Shown: positions 5,692 through 11,015 of the stretch, one piece after another | How the letters are laid out: every line of letters starts with the position of its first letter | Numbering within the stretch: position 1 is the stretch's first letter | Assembly (NCBI GenBank): GCA_031278835.1 | Contig: JAITJP010000471.1 | Coordinates: 1-11,015 of the forward strand | DNA from: Deltaproteobacteria bacterium | GTDB taxonomy: Bacteria > Desulfobacterota > Desulfarculia > Adiutricales > Adiutricaceae | Reading direction: 5' to 3' | Length of the DNA: 11,015 nt | Program-made: the position numbers and the translations under genes | The notes under the pieces: generated by a model | Told to the model about the DNA's origin: nothing | Seen by the model: only the letters and a program-made list of their open reading frames with translations | Database searches by the model: none

Positions 5692-5719
5692 GGGGGAAGG
5701 TTTTTAGGGCCCTTCCCCC
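5692..5719. other. Hairpin between convergent genes
   Basis: GGGGGAAGG (5692-5700) and CCTTCCCCC (5711-5719) form a perfect 9-bp stem with a 10-nt loop, 41 bp beyond the cyclophilin stop. A T run precedes it on the plus strand, so neither strand has a T run after the stem. It may block 3' exonuclease or replace a terminator. Confidence 0.45.
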
Positions 5720-5759
5720 CGAAGGCGGTTCGTTTTGTCTAAAAGATTTTGTTTTGGTT

Positions 5760-6320
5760 TTATTTTTCGATAATGGAAATTTTGTTTATTTTGACCTCGG
5801 TTAAGGGGCGATCGCCTTGGCTGGTTTCGACTTTACCGATCTTTTCCACGACCTCCAGGCCCTCGACAACCTTACCGAAAATGGCGTGTTTGTTGTCCAA
5901 CCAATCGGTGGGCACCAGGGTAATGAAAAACTGGGAGCCGCCGGTATTGGGGCCGGCGTTGGCCATGGACAGGATGCCGGGGCCGTTGTGGCTAAGACCG
6001 GGGCCAAACTCGTCTTTGATTTTGTAGCCAGGTCCGCCCATGCCGGTGCCCTCTGGGTCGCCGCCCTGGATCATGAAATCGTCAATGACCCGATGAAAAA
6101 TGGTCCCGTCGTAGAATTTTTTCTTAACCAGGCTAAGAAAATTTTCCGTAGTCAGGGGGGCTAAATCGTCATAGGTCTCGACGGTAAAATTACCCAGGCT
6201 GGTCTCAAAGACCACCTTGGTCCTTTTGACTTGAGCCTTGGCGGCGTTGCTGGGCAGCAAAATAAAAAGGGCCAGCAGCGACAAAATAATGAAGTAAAAC
6301 ATCTTAATTCTCTTTTCCAT
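5760..6320 (-). CDS. Secreted cyclophilin-type peptidyl-prolyl isomerase
   Basis: It catalyses cis-trans isomerisation of peptide bonds before proline and probably helps proteins fold in the periplasm. The N-terminus is a signal peptide: basic MEKRIK, a hydrophobic core (residues 7-22), then SNAAKA with likely cleavage after A29. The cyclophilin domain fills residues 33-186. Active-site residues match the family: R77, F82 and Q85 in FHRVIDDFMIQGGD, F132 in GSQFFIT, W140 and L141 in DWLDNKHAIFG, and H145. The retained Trp is typical of cyclosporin-binding types, though many bacterial enzymes lack it. An AAGGTG ribosome site (plus 6326-6331) about five bases before the ATG supports the start at 6320; Met7 is an alternative. 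It follows the tRNA-Pro terminator on the same strand, so it probably has its own promoter; none was recognised. Confidence 0.92.
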   Translation of the reverse strand: MEKRIKMFYFIILSLLALFILLPSNAAKAQVKRTKVVFETSLGNFTVETYDDLAPLTTENFLSLVKKKFYDGTIFHRVIDDFMIQGGDPEGTGMGGPGYKIKDEFGPGLSHNGPGILSMANAGPNTGGSQFFITLVPTDWLDNKHAIFGKVVEGLEVVEKIGKVETSQGDRPLTEVKINKISIIEK

Positions 6321-6405
6321 AATACACCTTAAAATCAGGTTTTTTGGATACTTTCCCGCCTAGCCAAGGCCCCTGGGCCTTGAAGCGGCTTGGCTTTAAA
6401 ACTTG

Positions 6406-6444
6406 AAAAAAAAGGGGCTGACGGCTTGTTTGTCCGTAGCCCCC
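6406..6444 (-). terminator. Intrinsic terminator of tRNA-Pro
   Basis: On the minus strand GGGGGCTACGG pairs with CCGTCAGCCCC (one bulged C), with a 9-nt loop, followed by eight T (plus 6406-6413). It begins about 12 bases after the CCA end of the tRNA. Confidence 0.85.
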
Positions 6445-6455
6445 TTGGTACGTGA

Positions 6456-6532
<77 letters not shown>

Positions 6533-6556
6533 ATAAAAAAAAGCCAAAAAATAGAT

Positions 6557-6579
6557 CTTGGTCACAAAGCCTGACCAAG
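6557..6579 (-). other. Hairpin in the tRNA-Pro 5' leader
   Basis: CTTGGTCA and TGACCAAG (plus 6557-6564 and 6572-6579) form a perfect 8-bp stem with a 7-nt loop. On the minus strand it is followed by T-rich sequence (T6, then T8) before the mature tRNA starts at 6532. It lies between the predicted promoter and the tRNA, so it would be part of the precursor. It could be a processing structure, a weak attenuator, or the end of another transcript. Confidence 0.5.
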
Positions 6580-6598
6580 TCATATTTCCGAACGGTTG

Positions 6599-6627
6599 AT
6601 TGTACCTAAGAACCATTGACTTGTCTA
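6599..6627 (-). promoter_or_regulatory. Sigma70-type promoter for tRNA-Pro
   Basis: On the minus strand TAGACA (plus 6622-6627, five of six) and TACAAT (plus 6599-6604, five of six) are exactly 17 bp apart. Transcription would begin near 6592, about 60 nt before the mature tRNA. Position and spacing make it a good candidate. Confidence 0.6.
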
Positions 6628-6928
6628 GAAAATTTTTTGAAGTTTTTTAAGCTTCTTGTTTTTTGGGCCAACTTTAACTATATTTGAAAGTTGATGAGGC
6701 CTGGGCTCATCTTTGTCAAGCTTTATCCGCTTATAAGTTATAGATATTTTTCTATTTTTTTTTAAGCCCCGGATTTTTTCCCCCAAAAAATAGCCCTGGG
6801 GCTGTCCGGCTGACTTGGCTAATTTTTTTTTTTATGGGAAGCCGGGGCCAGCCGGGCCCAGGAAATTTTATGGCCAAAAGGCCTGAAAAAATTCTTTTTA
6901 TTTATCCAACATTCACTATTTTTTTAAC

Positions 6929-6946
6929 TTTAGCTTTAAAGCTAAA
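6929..6946. promoter_or_regulatory. 18-bp perfect palindrome upstream of tyrS
   Basis: TTTAGCTTTAAAGCTAAA is a perfect 18-bp dyad ending 44 bp before the tyrS ATG. Its length and place are operator-like, or it could form a small hairpin in the leader. No regulator is known from the window. Confidence 0.4.
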
Positions 6947-6990
6947 AGTATTTTTGAAAAACGTCAAATGATTATGAGAGAAAAACCTAA

Positions 6991-8286
6991 ATGACCCGCC
7001 AGAATACTTACAAAATCCTTATAGACCGCGGGTATGTCTACCAAACCACCGACGAAACGGCCTTGTCGGAACTTTTCGAAAAAAAAGAAGTGACCGGTTA
7101 CGTGGGCTTTGACGCCACGGCCGATTCCTTACACGTGGGCCACCTTTTGCCCTTAATGGCCCTTTCTTGGATGGACAAGACCGGGCATCGGCCCATCGCC
7201 TTGGTGGGCGGCGGCACCTCCATGGTCGGCGATCCCAGCGGACGCTCCGAGGCCCGAAAACTCATGACCGTGGAGATTATTAAGAAAAACTTGGAGGGCA
7301 TCAGGCCCCAGACCAAAAAATTTCTGACCTTGGCAGAAGGCCGCGGGAGCCTCATCGACAACAGCGAGTGGTTACTGGCTTTAAACTACGTTGAATTTTT
7401 AAGGGACATCGGCAAGCATTTTTCCGTAAACCGTATGCTCACGGCCGATTGCTACAAAAGCCGTCTGGAGTCCGGCCTGTCCTTTTTGGAATTTAACTAC
7501 ATGGTCATGCAGGCTTACGATTTTCTGGTTTTGTATGAAACCAAAAACAACATTTTACAGCTAGGCGGGCAAGATCAGTGGGGCAATATCGTGGCCGGGG
7601 TGGAATTAATCCGCCGAGTTCACGGCGGCGAGGCTTACGGGCTGACCATGCCCCTACTTTTGGACCCCAGAACCGGGGAAAAGTTTGGCAAGACCAATGC
7701 CGGGGCCGTTTGGTTAAGCGCCGAAAAAACTTCCATCTATGATTTTTACCAGTTTTGGCGCAACATCGATGACCAGGAAGCCGGGCGCTTATTACAACTT
7801 TTTACCTTCCTGCCCTTGGCAGAGTGCCGTTATTTGGCCACCAGACCGGGTAATCTGATTAACCGCTCCAAAGAAATCTTGGCCTACGAGGTGACGTCCA
7901 TTTGCCACGGTCACGATCTGGCCGCCGAGGCTTACGCCGCCTCGATCAAAGCCTTTGGCTCGTCCGATCCTGATGGCCAGGTCGAGACCAGCTCTCAAAT
8001 AAAGTCCTTGTCCTTGGCCCCTTTGGAGGCCGAACTGCCCTCCATCACCATAGCCCAAAAGCTACTCGAAGAAGCCGATCTGGCCCAACTTTTTGTCATG
8101 GCCAAACTCTGCGCTTCCAAAGGCGAGGCCAGAAGACTGATTCGCCAAGGCGGGGCCTACCTAGACAACCAAGTCATCGCCCCAAACGATGAGATGGCCT
8201 CCCTGGCCCAAGCCCCCTGGCTCAAAAAGGGCCAAGTGGTCTTACGGGCCGGGAAAAAACGTTACATGACCGTCAAGGTTTCCTAA
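6991..8286 (+). CDS. tyrS: Tyrosyl-tRNA synthetase
   Basis: It attaches tyrosine to tRNA-Tyr in the cytosol. It is a class I synthetase of the bacterial 'KFGKT' type. The HIGH motif is HVGH (residues 48-51), preceded by YVGFDATADSL. GGQDQWGN (192-199) belongs to the amino-acid and tRNA binding region, and KFGKT (231-235) stands for the KMSKS loop. The C-terminal S4-like RNA-binding domain covers roughly residues 352-431 (CASKGEARRLIRQGGAYLDNQVI). The 431-residue length is normal. GAGAG at 6976-6980 is a usable ribosome site. The TGA of a short upstream frame overlaps the start (ATGA), so weak translational coupling is possible. A 10-bp hairpin overlaps the stop codon. It is divergent from tRNA-Pro and followed by the Nudix pair. 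Confidence 0.97.
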   Translation: MTRQNTYKILIDRGYVYQTTDETALSELFEKKEVTGYVGFDATADSLHVGHLLPLMALSWMDKTGHRPIALVGGGTSMVGDPSGRSEARKLMTVEIIKKNLEGIRPQTKKFLTLAEGRGSLIDNSEWLLALNYVEFLRDIGKHFSVNRMLTADCYKSRLESGLSFLEFNYMVMQAYDFLVLYETKNNILQLGGQDQWGNIVAGVELIRRVHGGEAYGLTMPLLLDPRTGEKFGKTNAGAVWLSAEKTSIYDFYQFWRNIDDQEAGRLLQLFTFLPLAECRYLATRPGNLINRSKEILAYEVTSICHGHDLAAEAYAASIKAFGSSDPDGQVETSSQIKSLSLAPLEAELPSITIAQKLLEEADLAQLFVMAKLCASKGEARRLIRQGGAYLDNQVIAPNDEMASLAQAPWLKKGQVVLRAGKKRYMTVKVS

Positions 8287-8299
8287 AAAAAACCTTGAC
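8272..8299 (+). terminator. Hairpin over the tyrS stop codon
   Basis: GTCAAGGTTT (8272-8281) and AAACCTTGAC (8290-8299) form a perfect 10-bp stem whose 8-nt loop contains the TAA stop (8284-8286). The next T run (8321-8328) is 22 nt further and is preceded by nine A (8312-8320), forming a second self-complementary block at 8310-8330. The two together may end tyrS transcription. Confidence 0.45.
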
Positions 8300-8382
8300 C
8301 GGACTAGTCAGAAAAAAAAATTTTTTTTCTAAGATAAAACCAAGCCGGGGCCGCTTTTCTCAAAAAACCCAAGGATTTTGAC

Positions 8383-8937
8383 ATGAATAAACTTAAAACC
8401 TGGACCAAGACCGGGGAAAAAAAACTCTTGACCACCCCTTTATTTGAGGTGGTCGGCCTCAAGCGCCTTTCCCCAAAGGACGGTCAGGAAAAAACTTTCG
8501 CCACCCTAAGGTCCCCGGATTGGGTAAACATTCTACCCATTACCGAAAATGGCCAAGCGGTTTTGGTCAATCAGTTTAGGCACGGCTCGGGGGAATTTTC
8601 TTTAGAATTACCGGGAGGCCTAAGCGAACCGGGCCAGAGCGCTTTGGAAACGGCCCAAAGGGAACTCATGGAGGAAACCGGTTACTCAAGCGATGATTTT
8701 ACTCCGCTTTGCTCCATAAGGCCCAACCCGGCCCTTTTTGACAATTTCATCCACACCTACCTAGCCAAAAAGGCCAAAAAAACCGGCCCCACCCAGTTTG
8801 ACGAAAACGAAGACCTTGACCTGGTCCTGGTGCCCGTGGAAAAACTCAAAAGCTTGGTCCTCGATGGGACCATCAGCCACGCCCTGGTCGTGGCCGCCCT
8901 GGGCCATTATTTTTTCAAACAGGAGCAAATCGCTTAA
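8383..8937 (+). CDS. Nudix hydrolase, ADP-ribose pyrophosphatase-like (copy 1)
   Basis: Nudix enzymes cleave nucleoside diphosphates linked to another group; this sequence resembles ADP-ribose/ADP-sugar pyrophosphatases. The Nudix box begins at G79 (GLSEPG, Q85, then RELMEETGY at 93-101) with the catalytic REUxEE core intact. The first Glu of the G-x5-E signature is Gln (Q85). Upstream, NQFRHGSGEFSLELPGG (64-79) is typical of the ADP-ribose branch, where Arg and Glu contact substrate. Length (184) is normal. AAGGA at 8371-8375, seven bases before the ATG, supports the start. A second copy 284 bp downstream is about 73% identical over 184 residues without gaps (counted by eye). The exact substrate cannot be told from sequence. 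Confidence 0.9.
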   Translation: MNKLKTWTKTGEKKLLTTPLFEVVGLKRLSPKDGQEKTFATLRSPDWVNILPITENGQAVLVNQFRHGSGEFSLELPGGLSEPGQSALETAQRELMEETGYSSDDFTPLCSIRPNPALFDNFIHTYLAKKAKKTGPTQFDENEDLDLVLVPVEKLKSLVLDGTISHALVVAALGHYFFKQEQIA

Positions 8938-9221
8938 CCATTTTTTTTTTCGGGTGGCCAAGCCAAAAAAATTTTGTAAAAAACCTGACCCGAACCTGGT
9001 CTCAAATAGCCCGATAAAGGCCCCTGGAAGGCCCACCACGGGCCTGGAGGGCCTTGGTTGGCATAAAACATAACCTGGGCCAAAAAAAGGCCGCCACGGG
9101 CCTAAAATGGGCTTTGACCAGTTGGGCTTTGTTTGGGCTTTTTTTCCCCCCAAAAAAAAAATATATTTTTTAGCCACGGGGCCATTTTTTTCCAGGCCCC
9201 CAAGGGCGGAGGTGGATTGAC
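8938..9221. other. Spacer between the two Nudix genes
   Basis: No gene is seen. A T10 run lies right after the first stop (8941-8950). A compact hairpin AGGCCC/GGGCCT (9029-9045, loop ACCAC) and repeated CCACGGGCCT and TGGGCTTTG words follow. T7-C6-A10 (9139-9161) and a 16-bp palindrome AAAAAATATATTTTTT (9156-9171) lie about 50 bp before copy 2 and could hold its promoter. Little similarity to the spacer before copy 1 is seen beyond the last bases before the ATG. Confidence 0.45.
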
Positions 9222-9779
9222 ATGAATAAGCTTAAGCCCTGGACGGTTACCGGGCATAAAAAACTCTTGACCACCCATGTCTTTGACGTGGTGGACGTAC
9301 ACTGCCTCTCCCCAAAGGACGGGCTGGAAAAGACTTTCGTGACCCTGCGCTGCCCGGAATGGGTAAACGTCATACCCATTACCGAGAAAGGCGAAGTGAT
9401 TTTGGTCAATCAGTTTAGGCACGGAACCGGTGAGTTTTCCTTGGAACTGCCCGGAGGCGTAAGCGAACCAGGCCAAAGCACTTTGGAGACGGCCAGACGG
9501 GAACTCATGGAGGAGACCGGCTACTCCAGCCATGACATCACCCTGCTTTGCTCCATACGGCCCAACCCGGCCCTGTTTGGTAATTTCGTCCACACCTATC
9601 TGGCCAAAAACGTCACCAAAACCGGCCAAACCGACTTTGACGAAAACGAAGACATTGACCAAATCCTGGTGCCCTTGGAAAAACTCAAAAGCCTGGTCCT
9701 CGATGGGGCCATCACCCACGCCCTCATGGTGGCCGGCCTTGGCTACTTTTTTTTAACCCTAGACAAGAGCGCTAAATAA
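9222..9779 (+). CDS. Nudix hydrolase, ADP-ribose pyrophosphatase-like (copy 2)
   Basis: This 185-residue paralogue aligns end to end with copy 1 without gaps. Its Nudix box is at the same place (G79, Q85, RELMEETGY 93-101) and keeps the same Gln in place of the first signature Glu. NQFRHGTGEFSLELPGG is conserved. Differences cluster in residues 20-60 (for example HVFDVVDVHC for PLFEVVGLKR), in 128-148, and at the C-terminal end. Those stretches could shape the dimer or substrate pocket, so the copies may differ in substrate. GGAGG at 9208-9212, nine bases before the ATG, is a better ribosome site than that of copy 1. The catalytic core is intact in both, which argues that neither is a dead copy. 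Confidence 0.9.
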   Translation: MNKLKPWTVTGHKKLLTTHVFDVVDVHCLSPKDGLEKTFVTLRCPEWVNVIPITEKGEVILVNQFRHGTGEFSLELPGGVSEPGQSTLETARRELMEETGYSSHDITLLCSIRPNPALFGNFVHTYLAKNVTKTGQTDFDENEDIDQILVPLEKLKSLVLDGAITHALMVAGLGYFFLTLDKSAK

Positions 9780-9831
9780 TTTTGGCAAACCAAAAAATTA
9801 TTTTGGCCCACCAGCCCATTGGCTATTTTTT
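9775..9831 (+). terminator. Possible terminator region after Nudix copy 2
   Basis: AATAATTTTGG (9775-9785, overlapping the stop) pairs imperfectly with CCAAAAAATTATT (9790-9802) and is followed by TT. A small hairpin AGCC/GGCT (9813-9824) followed by ATTTTTT (9825-9831) comes next. Each is weak alone. Confidence 0.35.
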
Positions 9832-9957
9832 GGCTTTTTCTAGCTTCGGGGAAAATTTTTAAAGGCCAAAAGCCGGACCAGTCAGTTTATTGGCTTATTT
9901 TTTGCATCAAATTTACTTGGTGGGATATTTTTTTTAAGTGAAAAATTTTAGGGCTTC

Positions 9958-10113
9958 TTTAAGGTCAATTTTAGGCTCAATTTAAGGCTTAATCTAAGGT
10001 CTTTTGGAAATTTAAGGCTTAATCTAAAGGCTTTTGGAAATTTAAAGCTCAATCTAAGGGCTTTTGGAAATTTAAGGCTCAATCTAAGGCTTTTAGAAAT
10101 TTAAGGCTTATAG
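9958..10113 (+). repeat. 30-bp tandem repeat array
   Basis: Units start at 9981, 10011, 10041 and 10071. The first three are exactly 30 bp, the fourth is 29 bp, and a partial fifth ends near 10113. Each reads TTTAAGGCT(T/C)AATCTAAGG followed by CTTTTGGAAA with a few changes. In front (9958-9980) are shorter pieces of the same text (TTTAAGGTCAAT, TTTAGGCTCAAT), so the unit itself looks built from a 10-13 bp element. There are no unique spacers. The frame is not coding. Confidence 0.88.
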
Positions 10114-10199
10114 AGCTGACCACTTATGGGTCTATTTTAAGCCTAAAAGGCTTTCAGGCCTAAGCACTTTGTCCCATTTTTTTCGATCTCCGGGCCCTT

Positions 10200-10211
10200 T
10201 TGACCGGTCAA
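10200..10211. promoter_or_regulatory. 12-bp palindrome followed by T8
   Basis: TTGACCGGTCAA is a perfect dyad, followed by G and eight T (10213-10220) and flanked on both sides by GGGCCC. It is too compact for a good terminator hairpin and may be a protein-binding site. Tentative. Confidence 0.3.
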
Positions 10212-10324
10212 GTTTTTTTTGGTGGGCCCAAAAGGCTGGGCTGGTTTTTTCTCAAAATAACCCAGAGCGCATAAATCAATCTTTCGAGGCTTAAAAACCT
10301 CAGAAATTCCTTCGCGAGGCATCT

Positions 10325-10942
10325 ATGAGACGTTCAACGCTATCGATTTTGACCTTTTTGCTAGTCTTTTCGGTCCTGGCCCCGAGCGGCTGCCTGGGCA
10401 CCGGCAAGCGCTTAAACTTGGATTTTAAACCCCAGGGTGGTTTGCAGCTCTCCTCCGGGGTGGTCCAGTTGGTGGTGGTGGACAATCGGGCCAACAAAAA
10501 TCTGGTCGGGCCCCAGGCCACCAGTAAGCAGCTCCTTAAGGAAAGTCAGCCCGGCCTCTTGGATCTGACCACCACCATGCCCAACGGCACGACCATCTCC
10601 CTAAGCCATTTGTCGGTACCGGCCCTGGTCTTTGAGACCATCAAAAACAAGCTGGCCAGTTTAGGGGTCACGGCCAACCCGGACACGGCCGGGGCCAAGG
10701 CCCGGGTCACCGTCTACGTCACCGAATTTGTCATTGAGGTCGAGGGTAACGATTACGTGGGCCGAGTGGCCATGCGGGCGGTAATCGATCGTCCGGGCAT
10801 CCAGACCATCCATAACACCGTGGCCAGCGCCCAAGGCAGTAAGTTTAAACTGGTGGGCGACATGGGCGCCAATGATCCCCTAACCGACGCTTTAAACAAA
10901 TGCGTAAATAGTCTGGACTTTTCAGGCATAAATACTTTTTAA
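10325..10942 (+). CDS. YajG-like lipoprotein or exported protein
   Basis: The 205-residue product has a signal peptide: MRRSTLS, hydrophobic core (8-18), then LAPSGC with C23. This is a lipobox-like site, but it has Pro at -3, which is unusual, so ordinary cleavage is possible. After that, VVQLVVVDNRANKNLVG (46-62) followed by ALVFETIKNKLASLGV (100-115), ARVTVYVTEFVIEVEGNDYVG (126-146) and a final helix with NDPLTDALNKCVNSLD (183-198) resembles the order of elements in E. coli YajG-type lipoproteins, whose job is not well defined. It would sit in the periplasm, anchored to a membrane. Family assignment is from remembered pattern and moderate only. It has a weak ribosome site (GAGG at 10315-10318). 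It stands alone in the window, after a long repeat-bearing spacer. Confidence 0.6.
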   Translation: MRRSTLSILTFLLVFSVLAPSGCLGTGKRLNLDFKPQGGLQLSSGVVQLVVVDNRANKNLVGPQATSKQLLKESQPGLLDLTTTMPNGTTISLSHLSVPALVFETIKNKLASLGVTANPDTAGAKARVTVYVTEFVIEVEGNDYVGRVAMRAVIDRPGIQTIHNTVASAQGSKFKLVGDMGANDPLTDALNKCVNSLDFSGINTF

Positions 10943-10945
10943 GCC

Positions 10946-11009
10946 CCTAGCCCAATTTTATTTTGGCCAAGCCGCAATTTGGCTTGGCCCGGCTTGGGGG
11001 GCGGCTAGG
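10946..11009. other. Nested inverted repeat after the lipoprotein gene
   Basis: A perfect 9-bp stem, GGCCAAGCC (10965-10973) with GGCTTGGCC (10981-10989), has a 7-nt loop. Outside it CCTAGCC (10946-10952) can pair with GGCTAGG (11003-11009), giving a larger imperfect hairpin. No T run follows on the plus strand. It probably ends or protects the transcript. Confidence 0.5.
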
Positions 11010-11015
11010 CCGGGA

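Larger units (their letters stand above)
6533..6990. other. Spacer between divergent tRNA-Pro and tyrS
   Basis: Besides the tRNA promoter and leader hairpin this 458-bp stretch has no gene. It holds a hairpin GATGAG/CTCATC (6693-6711), a larger nested dyad AGCCCC/GGGGCT enclosing ATTTTTT/AAAAAAT (6765-6803), a GC-rich block with repeated GCCGGG words (6840-6862), and a palindrome close to tyrS (separate entry). An 8-codon open frame MIMREKPK (6968-6994) ends with a TGA overlapping the tyrS ATG. No strong plus-strand promoter was recognised. Confidence 0.5.
9780..10324. other. Repeat-bearing spacer before the lipoprotein gene
   Basis: This 545-bp stretch has no gene. It starts with the possible terminator of the Nudix gene, continues AT-rich to 9957, then carries a 30-bp tandem array (9958-10113). 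After that come a small AAGCC/GGCTT hairpin (10139-10153), two GGGCCC sites (10192-10197 and 10224-10229) flanking a 12-bp palindrome and a T8 run, and about 90 bp of AT-rich DNA before the ATG at 10325. No good promoter hexamers were found. Confidence 0.5.

Noticed and set aside
5817..6164. Plus-strand frame of 115 codons opposite the cyclophilin gene
   Set aside because: It is antisense to a gene with complete active-site residues, a signal peptide and a ribosome site.
9102..9719. Long minus-strand open frame (205 codons) and its relative at 8761-9177
   Set aside because: Both are antisense to the Nudix genes and resemble each other only because the Nudix genes are duplicates. The plus-strand proteins have full motifs and ribosome sites.
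9958..10113. CRISPR-like array
   Set aside because: Units are joined directly with a 30-bp period and no unique spacers, and no cas genes are in the window. It is a simple tandem repeat.

Overview
The window looks like chromosomal DNA of a free-living or host-associated bacterium of moderate GC. Its coding parts are rich in GCC, GGC and GGCC, and its spacers are AT-rich with long A and T runs. Gene content (def, fmt, mnmA, larE, tyrS, a secreted cyclophilin, Nudix hydrolases, a lipoprotein) and the signal peptides fit a Gram-negative organism. A Desulfobacterota/Deltaproteobacteria-like source is my best guess from the protein flavour, at low confidence. A transposase remnant and relaxed, repeat-rich spacers suggest a genome with mobile-element activity.

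Layout. 1-316: C-terminal end of an IS4-family transposase cut by the window edge. 317-1009: non-coding, with three TTGGACAGC repeats and a good sigma70-type promoter about 200 nt before def. 1010-2844: def (peptide deformylase) and fmt (methionyl-tRNA formyltransferase), separated by a convincing terminator. 3005-3295: small three-helix membrane protein of SemiSWEET/PQ-loop type. 3293-3436: 38-bp tandem repeat that runs from that gene's stop codon into the first codons of mnmA. 3412-5490: mnmA and larE, two PP-loop sulfur-transfer enzymes, separated by two consecutive terminator-like hairpins. 5760-6320 (minus): secreted cyclophilin. 6456-6532 (minus): tRNA-Pro(UGG) with its own promoter and terminator. 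6991-8286: tyrS. 8383-9779: two Nudix hydrolases about 73% identical, a tandem duplication. 9958-10113: 30-bp tandem repeat array. 10325-10942: YajG-like lipoprotein.

Most genes serve translation. Def and Fmt remove and add the formyl group of initiator Met, MnmA thiolates tRNA wobble uridine, TyrRS charges tRNA-Tyr, and tRNA-Pro is a substrate of the machinery. LarE belongs to the nickel-pincer cofactor pathway and shares its fold with MnmA. The ordinary genes are secure. The unusual content lies in the spacers: tandem repeats, stacked hairpins, dyad-symmetric sites, and a genome-style enrichment of GGCC and TTGGCC/GGCCAA words. I found no defence system, CRISPR array or clearly new multi-gene system.
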